Shown piece after piece: positions 23,781 to 32,226 of a stretch of 52,016 nt of DNA. Source of the stretch: an uncultured Oscillospiraceae bacterium (GTDB taxonomy: Bacteria > Bacillota > Clostridia > Oscillospirales > Oscillospiraceae); the NCBI GenBank assembly GCA_934572335.1, contig CAKTKU010000015.1:1-52016 (forward strand), written 5' to 3'. Both the position numbers and the translations under genes were made by a program. How positions within the stretch are numbered: the first letter of the stretch is position 1; every line of letters starts with the position of its first letter. A model generated the notes under the pieces. That model did no database searches, was not told where the DNA came from, and saw only the letters and a list, made by a program, of their open reading frames with translations.

Positions 23781-24026
23781 TCAAAGCTCCGGCAGATCGT
23801 CGCTCACGATGGCGGGGGCGGAGACCTCGCCCGCCCGGTCGGGCAGCGCGATTATCAGCATATACCCCACCGTCCACAGCAGGAAAGCCATCCAAAGGTA
23901 CTTTTTCTCGTTCCAGCCCTTCATGGCCGCCGCCTTATAAAACTCACGTGCCACGAACCAGTGCGCCACCAGCACGCCGATGACCGCCAGCGCAATTAGA
24001 ATGGTGCCGAACAGTGATATTAACAC
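23781..24026 (-). CDS. Small two-helix membrane protein
   Basis: About 81 residues with two hydrophobic helices (LISLFGTILIALAVIGVLVAHW and LWMAFLLWTVGYMLIIALP) joined by the charged loop FYKAAAMKGWNEKKY. The C-terminal tail is acidic. The loop wording resembles small membrane proteins encoded next to zinc-ribbon proteins in Clostridia, but I cannot name a family. GTG at 24026 is chosen over TTG at 24032 because it leaves nine bases after GAGGG. It is the first gene of a two-gene operon with a near-consensus promoter. Confidence 0.75.
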   Translation of the reverse strand: MLISLFGTILIALAVIGVLVAHWFVAREFYKAAAMKGWNEKKYLWMAFLLWTVGYMLIIALPDRAGEVSAPAIVSDDLPEL

Positions 24027-24062
24027 AGACAAACGCCCTCTTTCTTTGATATTTTAAATCTT

Positions 24063-24092
24063 ATTATATTTATGTATACGGTGTTATGTCAA
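24063..24092 (-). promoter_or_regulatory. Promoter of the zinc-ribbon membrane protein operon
   Basis: On the minus strand TTGACA (24087-24092) and TATAAT (24063-24068) with an 18-base spacer, both exact consensus hexamers. Confidence 0.85.
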
Positions 24093-24129
24093 GTGCTTTT
24101 GTGTGAAGATTTTTGCGTTTTCACCGAGA

Positions 24130-25263
24130 TCAGCCGATATTCACGTTTATTCCGTTGACCTCGACACCGCTGTCGGCAGGGATGAGTATGTATTTGCGCC
24201 CGGATATAATGCGCGTTTCTATGAGATAGCTGCTCTCCGGGGCAACGCTTATTTTTATCTCCGGCGTCTCTATCTTGAACTTCTTCGCGTCGATGATGTT
24301 GTTGGGGTCGAGCGCGGCGTTTTCGCCGAACTCCTTTTCGCATTCGCCGCAGAAGCTTTCCACCGCCTCGTCGCCAAGCCCGCTGTCGCGCAGCATCGCG
24401 CCGACTTCGTTTATCGTCAGCTCAAGCCGCTCCGGGTCCTTGGCCTCCTTGTGCTCGGCGATGCGCGTGCGTATATGCTCGTGCACGGACTGCACCACGT
24501 CAAAGCTGCACTCCGTGTCCAGCGAATCCGATATTGCCGCACCGAAGGCGTCCTTCTGTGCGGGGGCGGACATGACAGGCGGCGTGCGGAACACGGCGTC
24601 TATAAGCTCCTGATGAACCTCCGCGGGCTTGCGGGTGTAGTAAAGCGCGTTATAGATGTTCGTCGCGCGCGAATCAAAGCACGGGAACATGAAGCCCAGC
24701 GCGGGATTCGCGACGGTCTGCCCCGCCGTGCTGAGGCGGAACTCACCGCTCTGCGCGCTGTAGCCCAGCTCCGGCTCGGCGGAGCGCACCGGGCATATGC
24801 AGCACACGAAGTATTTGAATACCTCGCCGCCGTCCTCCTGCATCGCGCCGTCGCGTCCGTGGTAGGGGACATCGTAAGCGTCCGCCGCGAGGAGAATGAG
24901 GTAGCCGCTCTCGTCCTCAAGGGCGAGGGCGTCGATTATCCGGCGGTAGAGCGCCTCGCGCGCCTCATCGTCGTGCAGAAGCTCCGTTTTCAGCCGCATG
25001 AGTATGGAGTGCTCCTCGCTCCCGGCGACCTGCGCCGTGGCGAACTCAATGTCGATGAGGTTCTTCCCCAGCGTCCCGGAGAGCGCCTTTTTCATTATCG
25101 CAAGGTACATCTCCGCCTCGTCATGGCTCAGAAGCCCAAGCGAGGTGTCAAACTGCGACACTATCTCCTTTGCGGAGTTTACATAACAACCGTATATGGC
25201 CGAGATGGAGCAGCGGTCGAGCTTCCACCGGCGGCGTATTTCGTTGAGTTCTTTTTGATTCAT
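24130..25263 (-). CDS. DUF4317 family protein
   Basis: A 377-residue soluble protein matching DUF4317, recognisable by the start MNQKELNEIRRRWKLDRCSI, the YGCYVN segment and FKYFVCCICPVR in the middle. The function is unknown and no catalytic motif is apparent. It has no signal peptide or membrane helix. An AGGAGG site precedes the ATG and a clear promoter lies upstream. No partner genes share its transcript; the next gene downstream has its own promoter. Confidence 0.88.
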   Translation of the reverse strand: MNQKELNEIRRRWKLDRCSISAIYGCYVNSAKEIVSQFDTSLGLLSHDEAEMYLAIMKKALSGTLGKNLIDIEFATAQVAGSEEHSILMRLKTELLHDDEAREALYRRIIDALALEDESGYLILLAADAYDVPYHGRDGAMQEDGGEVFKYFVCCICPVRSAEPELGYSAQSGEFRLSTAGQTVANPALGFMFPCFDSRATNIYNALYYTRKPAEVHQELIDAVFRTPPVMSAPAQKDAFGAAISDSLDTECSFDVVQSVHEHIRTRIAEHKEAKDPERLELTINEVGAMLRDSGLGDEAVESFCGECEKEFGENAALDPNNIIDAKKFKIETPEIKISVAPESSYLIETRIISGRKYILIPADSGVEVNGINVNIG

Positions 25264-25295
25264 GTTTTTCCTCCTGCCTTGTGCAGATATGAGCT

Positions 25296-25324
25296 AGTAT
25301 AGCCCAAACGCGCCCCGAAGGCAA
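25296..25324 (-). promoter_or_regulatory. Promoter of the DUF4317 gene
   Basis: On the minus strand TTGCCT (25319-25324) and TATACT (25296-25301) are separated by 17 bases. Confidence 0.65.
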
Positions 25325-25354
25325 GCCAAACCTGCCCCGCGCGCAAATTCCGTA

Positions 25355-25382
25355 TTGCTATTTCCGGCGTTTTGCGTATAAT
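25355..25382 (+). promoter_or_regulatory. Promoter of the ACT/UPF0210 operon
   Basis: TTGCTA (25355-25360) and TATAAT (25377-25382) with a 16-base spacer, diverging from the DUF4317 promoter. Confidence 0.7.
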
Positions 25383-25417
25383 TATAGAATATCAAAAAGT
25401 CGTGGGAGGATAGACGC

Positions 25418-25687
25418 ATGAAAGCGATCGTCAGCGTTTTTGCCAAGGATTCAAAGGGGATAACCGCGTATGTCTCTTCGCTGCTCGCGGAGAAGGAAAT
25501 AAATATACTCGACATCAGCCAGACGCTTATGCAGGAGTTTTTTGCCATGATAATGCTCGTCGACCTTGCGGACTGCCCGCTTGGCTTTGATGAGCTGTCG
25601 CATTTCCTGCATGAGAAGGGCGAGGCGCGCGCTCTTGATATTCACATCCAGCGCCAGGATATATTTGAGGCGATGCACAGGATCTGA
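25418..25687 (+). CDS. ACT domain protein (UPF0237-like)
   Basis: An 89-residue protein that is a single ACT domain: AIVSVFAKDSKGITAYVSSL, then ILDISQTLMQEFFAMIMLVDL. Stand-alone ACT proteins bind small ligands such as amino acids and usually act as regulatory subunits. Pairs of this protein with UPF0210 are widespread in Firmicutes and archaea, which suggests the two work together. Eleven bases separate its stop from the next start. GGGAGG precedes the ATG. Confidence 0.93.
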   Translation: MKAIVSVFAKDSKGITAYVSSLLAEKEINILDISQTLMQEFFAMIMLVDLADCPLGFDELSHFLHEKGEARALDIHIQRQDIFEAMHRI

Positions 25688-25698
25688 GGGGCAGGAGT

Positions 25699-27054
25699 AT
25701 GAGCTATTTACTGAGCAGCAGTGAGATACTGCAAACCATAGAGATGATAAACCAGCAGCACCTCGACGTGCGTACAGTCACCATGGGCATCAGCCTTCTT
25801 GACTGCGCTGACAGCGATATGCAGGCGTGCTGCCGCAAGGTGTACGACAAGATCTGCCGCCGCGCGGACAGGCTTGTCGCCACGGGGTGCGAGATCGAGC
25901 GGGAGTTCGGCATCCCCATCGTCAATAAGCGCATTTCCGTCACGCCCATATCGCTCGTCGCGGCGGCGTGCGCGGATGAGGACTATGTCCCGCTCGCGCT
26001 GACGCTTGACCGCGCGGCAAAGGCGCTCGGCGTCAATTTCATCGGCGGCTTCACGGCGCTTGCGCACAAGGGACTGACAGTGAGCGATGAGCGGCTCATC
26101 CGCTCCATTCCTCGGGCGCTCACCGAGACGGAGCTTGTTTGCTCCAGCGTCAATGTTGCCTCCACCCGCGCTGGCATCAATATGGACGCTGTTGCCCAGA
26201 TGGGGCGCGTTGTGCGCGCCACGGCGGACATTGATCCAATGGGCTGCGCGAAGCTTGTGGTGTTTGCAAACGCGGTGGAGGACAACCCGTTCATGGCGGG
26301 CGCGTTCCATGGCGTGGGCGAGCCGGAGTGCGTCATCAATGTCGGCGTGTCAGGCCCCGGCGTTGTGGCGCATGCCCTGCGCGCCTGCAAGGGGCAGCCG
26401 TTCGACGTTGTGGCGGACACCATCAAAAAGACCGCGTTCAAGATAACGCGCATGGGTCAGCTCGTGGCGCAGGAGGCGTCGCGTCGGCTCGACGTGCCGT
26501 TTGGTGTGGTCGACCTGTCTCTCGCGCCGACGCCAGCCGTTGGTGACAGCGTTGCTGAGATACTGGAGATAATGGGGCTTGAAAAATGCGGCACGCACGG
26601 CACGACCGCCGCGCTCGCGCTGCTCAACGACGCTGTGAAGAAGGGCGGCGTCATGGCGTCCAGCCATGTCGGCGGGCTCTCCGGCGCGTTCATCCCCGTG
26701 TCGGAGGATGCCGGCATGATCTCCGCCGTCGAGGCGGGCGCGCTCACGATAGATAAGCTTGAAGCCATGACCTGCGTGTGCTCCGTCGGGCTTGATATGA
26801 TAGCCGTCCCCGGCGACACCACGGCCGACACCATCTCCGCCATAATCGCCGACGAGGCGGCGATCGGCATGGTCAATAACAAGACCACCGCCGTGCGCAT
26901 TATCCCCGCCGCCGGGAAAACGGTGGGGGACACTGTGGACTTCGGCGGGCTTCTGGGCAGTGCGCCGGTCATGCCTCTGTATACCGGCTCCTCGGCGGAG
27001 TTCGTCGCCCGCGGCGGACGCATCCCCGCCCCGCTGCACAGCCTGAAAAACTGA
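25699..27054 (+). CDS. UPF0210 / PFL-like family protein (DUF711)
   Basis: A 451-residue protein of the UPF0210 family. Marks include TVTMGISLLDCADSD near the start, VNFIGGFTALAHKGLT, SSVNVASTRAGINMDAV, VNVGVSGPGVV, and the C-terminal MPLYTGSSAEFVARGGRIPA. The family is distantly related in pattern to glycyl-radical-enzyme folds, but it lacks the RVxG(Y) glycyl loop and its activity is unknown. The protein is cytoplasmic. It is the second gene in an operon with the ACT protein, which may sense a ligand for it. Full length for the family. Confidence 0.93.
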   Translation: MSYLLSSSEILQTIEMINQQHLDVRTVTMGISLLDCADSDMQACCRKVYDKICRRADRLVATGCEIEREFGIPIVNKRISVTPISLVAAACADEDYVPLALTLDRAAKALGVNFIGGFTALAHKGLTVSDERLIRSIPRALTETELVCSSVNVASTRAGINMDAVAQMGRVVRATADIDPMGCAKLVVFANAVEDNPFMAGAFHGVGEPECVINVGVSGPGVVAHALRACKGQPFDVVADTIKKTAFKITRMGQLVAQEASRRLDVPFGVVDLSLAPTPAVGDSVAEILEIMGLEKCGTHGTTAALALLNDAVKKGGVMASSHVGGLSGAFIPVSEDAGMISAVEAGALTIDKLEAMTCVCSVGLDMIAVPGDTTADTISAIIADEAAIGMVNNKTTAVRIIPAAGKTVGDTVDFGGLLGSAPVMPLYTGSSAEFVARGGRIPAPLHSLKN

Positions 27055-27117
27055 GGAGATCGGTTTGAATTGGCTTCGCATTTTGCATATTAGTCATGCA
27101 TATAAGTCGTGAACATA

Positions 27118-27148
27118 AAAAATCCTGCCGCGAGGCAGGATTTTTTAT
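27118..27148. terminator. Bidirectional terminator between UPF0210 and the GT-C-like gene
   Basis: ATCCTGCC / GGCAGGAT with loop GCGA, flanked by six A on the left and six T on the right, sits between two convergent genes. Confidence 0.9.
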
Positions 27149-27161
27149 ATCCGGGCAGGGG

Positions 27162-28826
27162 TCAATCGATATGCACATCACTTGCCCCTATCTTTTTATA
27201 CAGTGTAAATTCGGTGTTGGAAAACACTTGCGTGAACCTCGCGCGCCATTCGGGCGTGAGCTGTTCCTCGCCGACATCCGCGCAGCAAAGAAGATAGTCG
27301 ACCTCATCCAGGGTGTGCCCGTTTATGCCGACGCGGACAGAGAGACGCTCGGTGTTCAGATACAGCGCCCGCGGCTTGATGAAGCCGATAACGCAGTCCG
27401 GCGCTGTGTCGTCAGAAATGTAATTATATGCTTCTATTGCACACGGCGTGTAAGCGTACATACGGTAAAAATCCTGCGGTCCGTCGGGAACGATAAGCTC
27501 TGGATTCTTGCGCGCATAGTCAATACCCTTTGCCGCCGAAACAAGCGTCAGACTGCATATAATCACGGCGAGCGCCGCCGAAAGCCCGGCCCCAAGCCGT
27601 TTGCCGCGGCCTTTGAACAGCGCCGAAATCAACCCCGTGCCCCGCTTGAGCGCGCACCCAAAGTAGAGCGGGATGAGCACGATCACTGGATAGATATAAC
27701 GTATACCCTGATTGTACGGCAGCATGCACACGACGATCAGATACACCACGGCGAAGAGCGTCAGATGGAGATTGCGCTTGATGCCGTCGGTGATAATTCC
27801 GACCAAAGTGATCAGCAGCACGACGGAAACACACACCCGGTCAAACGCGGCGCAGAATGTGCGTATCACGCCGTAGGTGTCAGCGCCAGTGCTGGTGAGC
27901 AGCGGGAGATATGTATTCAGCCGATTCGTTATGATGTCGTCAATGATGAGCGTGATCCATGCGCGCAGACTGTAATAATAGCTCTCAAGATTGCCCAGAA
28001 CAGAGGCAAACGTAACATCAGCAAGGTCGCTCGTGTTTGATGTTGACGGTGCGAGAATGGCCTCAGACATGACTTTCAGCAGCAGAAAGCATATGTACGG
28101 CGAAAGCAGAAGAAGTGCGCTCTTTCCGTCAAGCTCCCGGCGGCGCTTGACATAGTATATCACTGTCGCCAGAGCGCAGGCGAAAAGAATACTTATGCCG
28201 TTCAGCCGCGTTTCATATGTGAACCACAGTGCCGCACCCAAAAGAACGCCGTATATCAAAGCGGATTTGATCGAGCTGTTCTTGGAGTGCGCGTCAAGGA
28301 ACACTTCTACAAGATACAGCGAAAGCACGGCGAAGAAGAGGAACACCACGTCGCTATACAGCGAGTTGATAGAAACCCGCAGCTCGTAGCATGAGCAGAA
28401 AAGAAATGACAGCGTGAACGAAAGCGCCCGACCCATCCTCCGCCGAAGGAAAAGATACAGCACACCGGCCATAAGCGCAAGCGCGATTGCGGCCGGAAGC
28501 TTATAGTATATGATGGAGGTAAAGCCGACCCGGTCAAACCCGGCGAAGGAGTAAACCAGCGCCAGAAGCAGCGGATATCCCCAGACGTAGACGAGAGAAC
28601 CGCTCAGCGCCTCGTCGGGGAGCGGGCTTGGGTGCATGAGCACATTGAGCTTCACCTGCTCGTCAAAATACCCGTCGACAATGGATATGCCCTCGGAGAT
28701 ATACGCGGCAAAGTCATCGCCCCAGTAGCAGTTGTTGTCGAGACTGAACACGTTTATGAGCAGTATAGATATAACAATGACAGCGAACAGTATATGATCT
28801 GCCTTCACCCGATGCACCGGCCACAC
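27162..28826 (-). CDS. Polytopic GT-C-like glycosyltransferase membrane protein
   Basis: A 554-residue integral membrane protein with about 10-12 hydrophobic helices and a soluble C-terminal tail of about 110 residues. After the first helix comes NNCYWGDDFAAYISEG, an acidic DD in the first extracytoplasmic loop as in GT-C enzymes of the GT39/GT83 (ArnT/PMT) kind. These use a lipid-linked sugar to glycosylate lipid or protein outside the membrane. The acceptor is unknown. Start choice is uncertain: the frame begins with GTG at 28826, and in-frame GTGs at codons 4 and 7 are possible given GAGG nearby. It stands alone and has its own promoter. Confidence 0.78.
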   Translation of the reverse strand: MWPVHRVKADHILFAVIVISILLINVFSLDNNCYWGDDFAAYISEGISIVDGYFDEQVKLNVLMHPSPLPDEALSGSLVYVWGYPLLLALVYSFAGFDRVGFTSIIYYKLPAAIALALMAGVLYLFLRRRMGRALSFTLSFLFCSCYELRVSINSLYSDVVFLFFAVLSLYLVEVFLDAHSKNSSIKSALIYGVLLGAALWFTYETRLNGISILFACALATVIYYVKRRRELDGKSALLLLSPYICFLLLKVMSEAILAPSTSNTSDLADVTFASVLGNLESYYYSLRAWITLIIDDIITNRLNTYLPLLTSTGADTYGVIRTFCAAFDRVCVSVVLLITLVGIITDGIKRNLHLTLFAVVYLIVVCMLPYNQGIRYIYPVIVLIPLYFGCALKRGTGLISALFKGRGKRLGAGLSAALAVIICSLTLVSAAKGIDYARKNPELIVPDGPQDFYRMYAYTPCAIEAYNYISDDTAPDCVIGFIKPRALYLNTERLSVRVGINGHTLDEVDYLLCCADVGEEQLTPEWRARFTQVFSNTEFTLYKKIGASDVHID

Positions 28827-28852
28827 CTCACTAAAAGCTAACTTGACACGAA

Positions 28853-28881
28853 ATTATAGCAAGAAATACGAAATTTGTAAA
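28853..28881 (-). promoter_or_regulatory. Promoter of the GT-C-like gene
   Basis: On the minus strand TTTACA (28876-28881) and TATAAT (28853-28858) with a 17-base spacer, plus TGC directly before the -10. Confidence 0.75.
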
Positions 28882-28988
28882 TATAATTATGACCATACGA
28901 GCCACCGAAGCAGTGCGGCTGAAAATTTACGGTTTATCTATAAATTCTTGCGCTGAAAGTGCTACGATATAATATCATTGGTGTCATG

Positions 28989-29022
28989 AAAACACCCCGG
29001 AAACCATGCTGATCTCCGGGGC
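28989..29022 (-). terminator. Terminator of the tRNA-Arg gene
   Basis: On the minus strand CCCCGGA / TCCGGGG pairs across a 13-base loop and is followed by TGTTTTC, a few bases after the tRNA CCA end. Confidence 0.75.
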
Positions 29023-29028
29023 GGAAGC

Positions 29029-29105
29029 TGGCACTCCCGGCGCGATTCGAACGCGCGACCTTCCGCTTAGGAGGCGGACGCTCTATCCTGCTGAGCTACG
29101 GAAGC
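29029..29105 (-). tRNA. tRNA-Arg (anticodon CCT)
   Basis: A 77-base cloverleaf on the minus strand: acceptor GCTTCCG with CGGGAGT, D arm GCTC/GAGC, anticodon stem TCCGC/GCGGA around loop CTCCTAA, T arm GCGCG/CGCGC around TTCGAAT, and an encoded CCA. The anticodon CCT reads AGG. It is a single gene with its own promoter and terminator. Confidence 0.96.
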
Positions 29106-29122
29106 AAATTACAAGCCTATAT

Positions 29123-29151
29123 ATTTTAACGCAGATTTGTCCGTGTGTCAA
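29123..29151 (-). promoter_or_regulatory. Promoter of the tRNA-Arg gene
   Basis: On the minus strand TTGACA (29146-29151) and TAAAAT (29123-29128) with a 17-base spacer. Confidence 0.8.
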
Positions 29152-29194
29152 GCATACTTAACGCTGATCATCACTGCCGCAAGAGGGGAAAACC

Positions 29195-32113
29195 ATGCTC
29201 AAACTAAAAAGTATCAAAAAAGACTACATGGCCGGGGACTCTGTTGTCCACGCGCTCAAGGGCATAGACCTTGAGTTCAGGGAAAACGAATTTGTCGCGA
29301 TCCTCGGCCATTCCGGCTGCGGCAAGACGACGCTGCTCAACATCATCGGCGGGTTGGATCAGTATACCTCCGGCGACCTGATAATCAACGGCAAGTCCAC
29401 AAAGAACTTTACCGACGGCGATTGGGACACCTACCGCAACCACTCCATCGGCTTTGTTTTTCAGTCGTATAACCTAATCCCGCACCAGACCGTGCTCTCG
29501 AACGTGGAGCTTGCGCTGACGCTGTCTGGTGTTGCCCCGGCGGAGCGCAAGGCGCGGGCTATCGACGCGCTGAAAAAGGTCGGTCTGGGCGACCAGATAT
29601 ATAAAAAGCCCAACCAGATGTCCGGCGGACAGATGCAGCGCGTCGCCATCGCGCGCGCCCTCGTCAACGACCCGGATATACTCCTCGCTGACGAGCCCAC
29701 CGGCGCGCTCGACTCGGATACCTCCGTGCAGATCATGAACATTCTCAAGGAGATATCCGCCGACAAGCTCATCATCATGGTCACGCACAACCCCGACCTT
29801 GCTGAAGCTTACGCCAGCCGCATCATCCGCCTCAAGGACGGACTCATCGTCGGCGACAGCGAGCCGTATGATTCCGGCGTGGAGGAGCGGGCGCAGCCCG
29901 ACGGCAAGCGGCAGAAAACCTCCATGAGCTTCTTCACGGCGCTTGCCCTCTCGACAAATAACCTCCTGACCAAGAAGGCGCGCACCATCCTCACGGCGTT
30001 TGCCGGCAGCATCGGCATCATCGGTATTGCCCTCATCATGTCGCTTTCAAACGGCATACAGAATTACATCGACAAGGTGCAGGAGGACACGCTCTCAAGC
30101 TATCCGATAACCATTGAGGCGGAGAGCTATGACATGACGAGCATGATGACCTCGCTCATGGGCGTGCACGCGGACGCGGATGAAAATAAGCACGACAATG
30201 ACGCCGTCTATTCCAGCACAATACTCTATGACATGATGAACTCAATGATCTCCGCGGACAAGGAGGTCAACAACCTCAAGCCGTTCAAGGAGTTTCTTGA
30301 GACGGACACGGACGTGCAGCAGTATATCAGCTCCGTCATGTACTCGTATGACCTCGACATGAACCTCTACGCCCGCGACGTGGACGACAATATCGTCAAG
30401 ACCGATATTATCGAGCTCATGCAGAACGCGATGAGCGCGACCTTCGGCGGCGATTACAGCTCGTATTTCTCCACCTTCGGCTCGTACTACTCCATGGCGG
30501 ACGCATGGCAGGAAATGCTGCCCGGCGAGAACGGGGAGCTTGTCAATCCGCTGCTCAAGCAGCAGTATGACCTCATCTACGGCCACTGGCCGGAAAAGTA
30601 TGACGAGGTCGTGCTGACGGTGAACGCGAATAACGAGGTGTCTGATCTGGTGCTTTACGCGCTCGGTCTCAAGTCCAACAGCAGCCTTGCCGACGATATG
30701 CAGACCTTCATCGACCAGGAAAACCTCAATACCGAGCTTGAGAGCTGGAGCTATGAGGACATTTGCAGCCGCTATGTCCGCTATATCTACCCCGCCGACC
30801 AGTACAGCTACGACGAGGAGACGGGGGAGTTTATCAACCTCGCGGATGAAGACCTCGGTCTCAGAACGCTCTACAATAACGGCATGGACGTCAGGATCGT
30901 CGGTATAATCCGGCAGAATGAGGATGCGGTCTCCGGCATGATAAGCGGCTCTATCGGCTATACCCACGCGCTTGTGGAGCATGTCGTCAATGAGGCGGCG
31001 ACAAAGGACCTCGTTAAGCGCCAGCTTGAAGACCCCGCACATGACGTGTTCAACGGGCTGCCGTTCCTTGACGATGACGACGAGGCGTTTTCCAACGCCC
31101 GCAAGACCGAGGCGGCGAAGGAATACCTCGCCGATGCCACGGATGAGGAGCTTGCCGACGTGTATGTCGATTATATGAGCGTCCCCGAGGACAGCTATGT
31201 CCAGGAGAAGATCGACGAGCAGATGGACGGCATGACCCGCACCGACATAGAAGACATGGTGCTCGACAGTTATCCGGAGTATTCCTCCATGCTCAGCAAG
31301 ATGGACGACGATACGCTCTTTGACTATGTCGAGCAGATGATGGCGCAGCAGATAAAGGAGATATATGCCTCGCAGATGGAGGCGCTTTACCGCAACCTCT
31401 CCGACAGCAAGCTCGCGCATGAGTTCAGTCTGCTCGCGCTTGAGGATGACGACTATCTCTGGATATACAATAATGCCATGCCGCCCGTATACTCGGATTC
31501 CAGCTATAAGGATAACCTCAAGAAACTGGGCTATGTCGACCTTGACAGCCCCAGCACCATTAATATCTATGTCTCCACGTTTGAGGACAAGGATGCCATC
31601 GCGGACGCGATAGACCGCTACAACGCCTCCGTCTCCGAGGACGATGAGATAACGTATACCGATGTTGTGGCGCTGCTGATGAGTTCCATCACCACTATTA
31701 TAAATGTCATCAGCTATGTGCTCATCGCGTTTGTGGCGATCTCGCTTGTGGTGTCGTCTATTATGATCGGCATCATCACGTATATAAGCGTGCTTGAGCG
31801 CACCAAGGAGATCGGTATACTCCGCGCCATCGGCGCGTCGAAGAAGGACGTGTCGCGCGTGTTCAATGCCGAGACGTTCATCATCGGGCTCACGGCAGGG
31901 CTTATCGGCATTCTCATGACGATGCTGCTGAATATCCCGATAAACATCATCGTGCACGATCTGACCGGCATAATGTCCCTCAAGTCGGAGCTCCCGTGGG
32001 TGGGCGGCGTGATACTCGTCGTCATCAGCGTCGTGCTCACGTTCTTCGCCGGACTTATCCCGTCCAGCCTCGCGGCAAAGAAAGACCCCGTCGAGGCACT
32101 CAGGACGGAGTAA
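29195..32113 (+). CDS. MacB/FtsX-like ABC transporter, ATPase and permease fused
   Basis: A 972-residue fusion. Residues 1-225 are an ABC ATPase: Walker A GHSGCGKTT, signature MSGGQMQR, Walker B ILLADEPTGALD, and MVTHNPDLA. A first membrane helix follows at about 262-285 (RTILTAFAGSIGIIGIALIM). A very large acidic extracytoplasmic region runs from about 290 to 825. Three C-terminal helices of the FtsX domain lie near 830-860, 894-920 and 936-960, ending AAKKDPVEALRTE, the usual FtsX tail. The protein would dimerise and work as a mechanotransmission pump or exporter rather than importing a solute. The outer region, about 530 residues, is far larger than the periplasmic domain of MacB. An AGAGGGG site supports the start; a terminator follows. 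Confidence 0.92.
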   Translation: MLKLKSIKKDYMAGDSVVHALKGIDLEFRENEFVAILGHSGCGKTTLLNIIGGLDQYTSGDLIINGKSTKNFTDGDWDTYRNHSIGFVFQSYNLIPHQTVLSNVELALTLSGVAPAERKARAIDALKKVGLGDQIYKKPNQMSGGQMQRVAIARALVNDPDILLADEPTGALDSDTSVQIMNILKEISADKLIIMVTHNPDLAEAYASRIIRLKDGLIVGDSEPYDSGVEERAQPDGKRQKTSMSFFTALALSTNNLLTKKARTILTAFAGSIGIIGIALIMSLSNGIQNYIDKVQEDTLSSYPITIEAESYDMTSMMTSLMGVHADADENKHDNDAVYSSTILYDMMNSMISADKEVNNLKPFKEFLETDTDVQQYISSVMYSYDLDMNLYARDVDDNIVKTDIIELMQNAMSATFGGDYSSYFSTFGSYYSMADAWQEMLPGENGELVNPLLKQQYDLIYGHWPEKYDEVVLTVNANNEVSDLVLYALGLKSNSSLADDMQTFIDQENLNTELESWSYEDICSRYVRYIYPADQYSYDEETGEFINLADEDLGLRTLYNNGMDVRIVGIIRQNEDAVSGMISGSIGYTHALVEHVVNEAATKDLVKRQLEDPAHDVFNGLPFLDDDDEAFSNARKTEAAKEYLADATDEELADVYVDYMSVPEDSYVQEKIDEQMDGMTRTDIEDMVLDSYPEYSSMLSKMDDDTLFDYVEQMMAQQIKEIYASQMEALYRNLSDSKLAHEFSLLALEDDDYLWIYNNAMPPVYSDSSYKDNLKKLGYVDLDSPSTINIYVSTFEDKDAIADAIDRYNASVSEDDEITYTDVVALLMSSITTIINVISYVLIAFVAISLVVSSIMIGIITYISVLERTKEIGILRAIGASKKDVSRVFNAETFIIGLTAGLIGILMTMLLNIPINIIVHDLTGIMSLKSELPWVGGVILVVISVVLTFFAGLIPSSLAAKKDPVEALRTE

Positions 32114-32143
32114 AGGAAAGCGTATTACCCAATAATAACGAAG

Positions 32144-32173
32144 CATCCCCCGGCACCCGCCGGGGGATGTTTT
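32144..32173 (+). terminator. Terminator of the MacB/FtsX-like gene
   Basis: CATCCCCCGGC / GCCGGGGGATG, a perfect 11-bp stem with loop ACCC, followed by TTTT. Confidence 0.85.
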
Positions 32174-32226
32174 GCTATTCAGATAGAGCTCCAAGAATTA
32201 ATATACGACATTTTGAATTTTGTGCC

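Noticed and set aside
30242..32194. A 650-codon minus-strand frame over the MacB/FtsX-like gene
   Set aside because: It is a shadow of the outer domain coding sequence, starting in the middle of an intact gene on the other strand.
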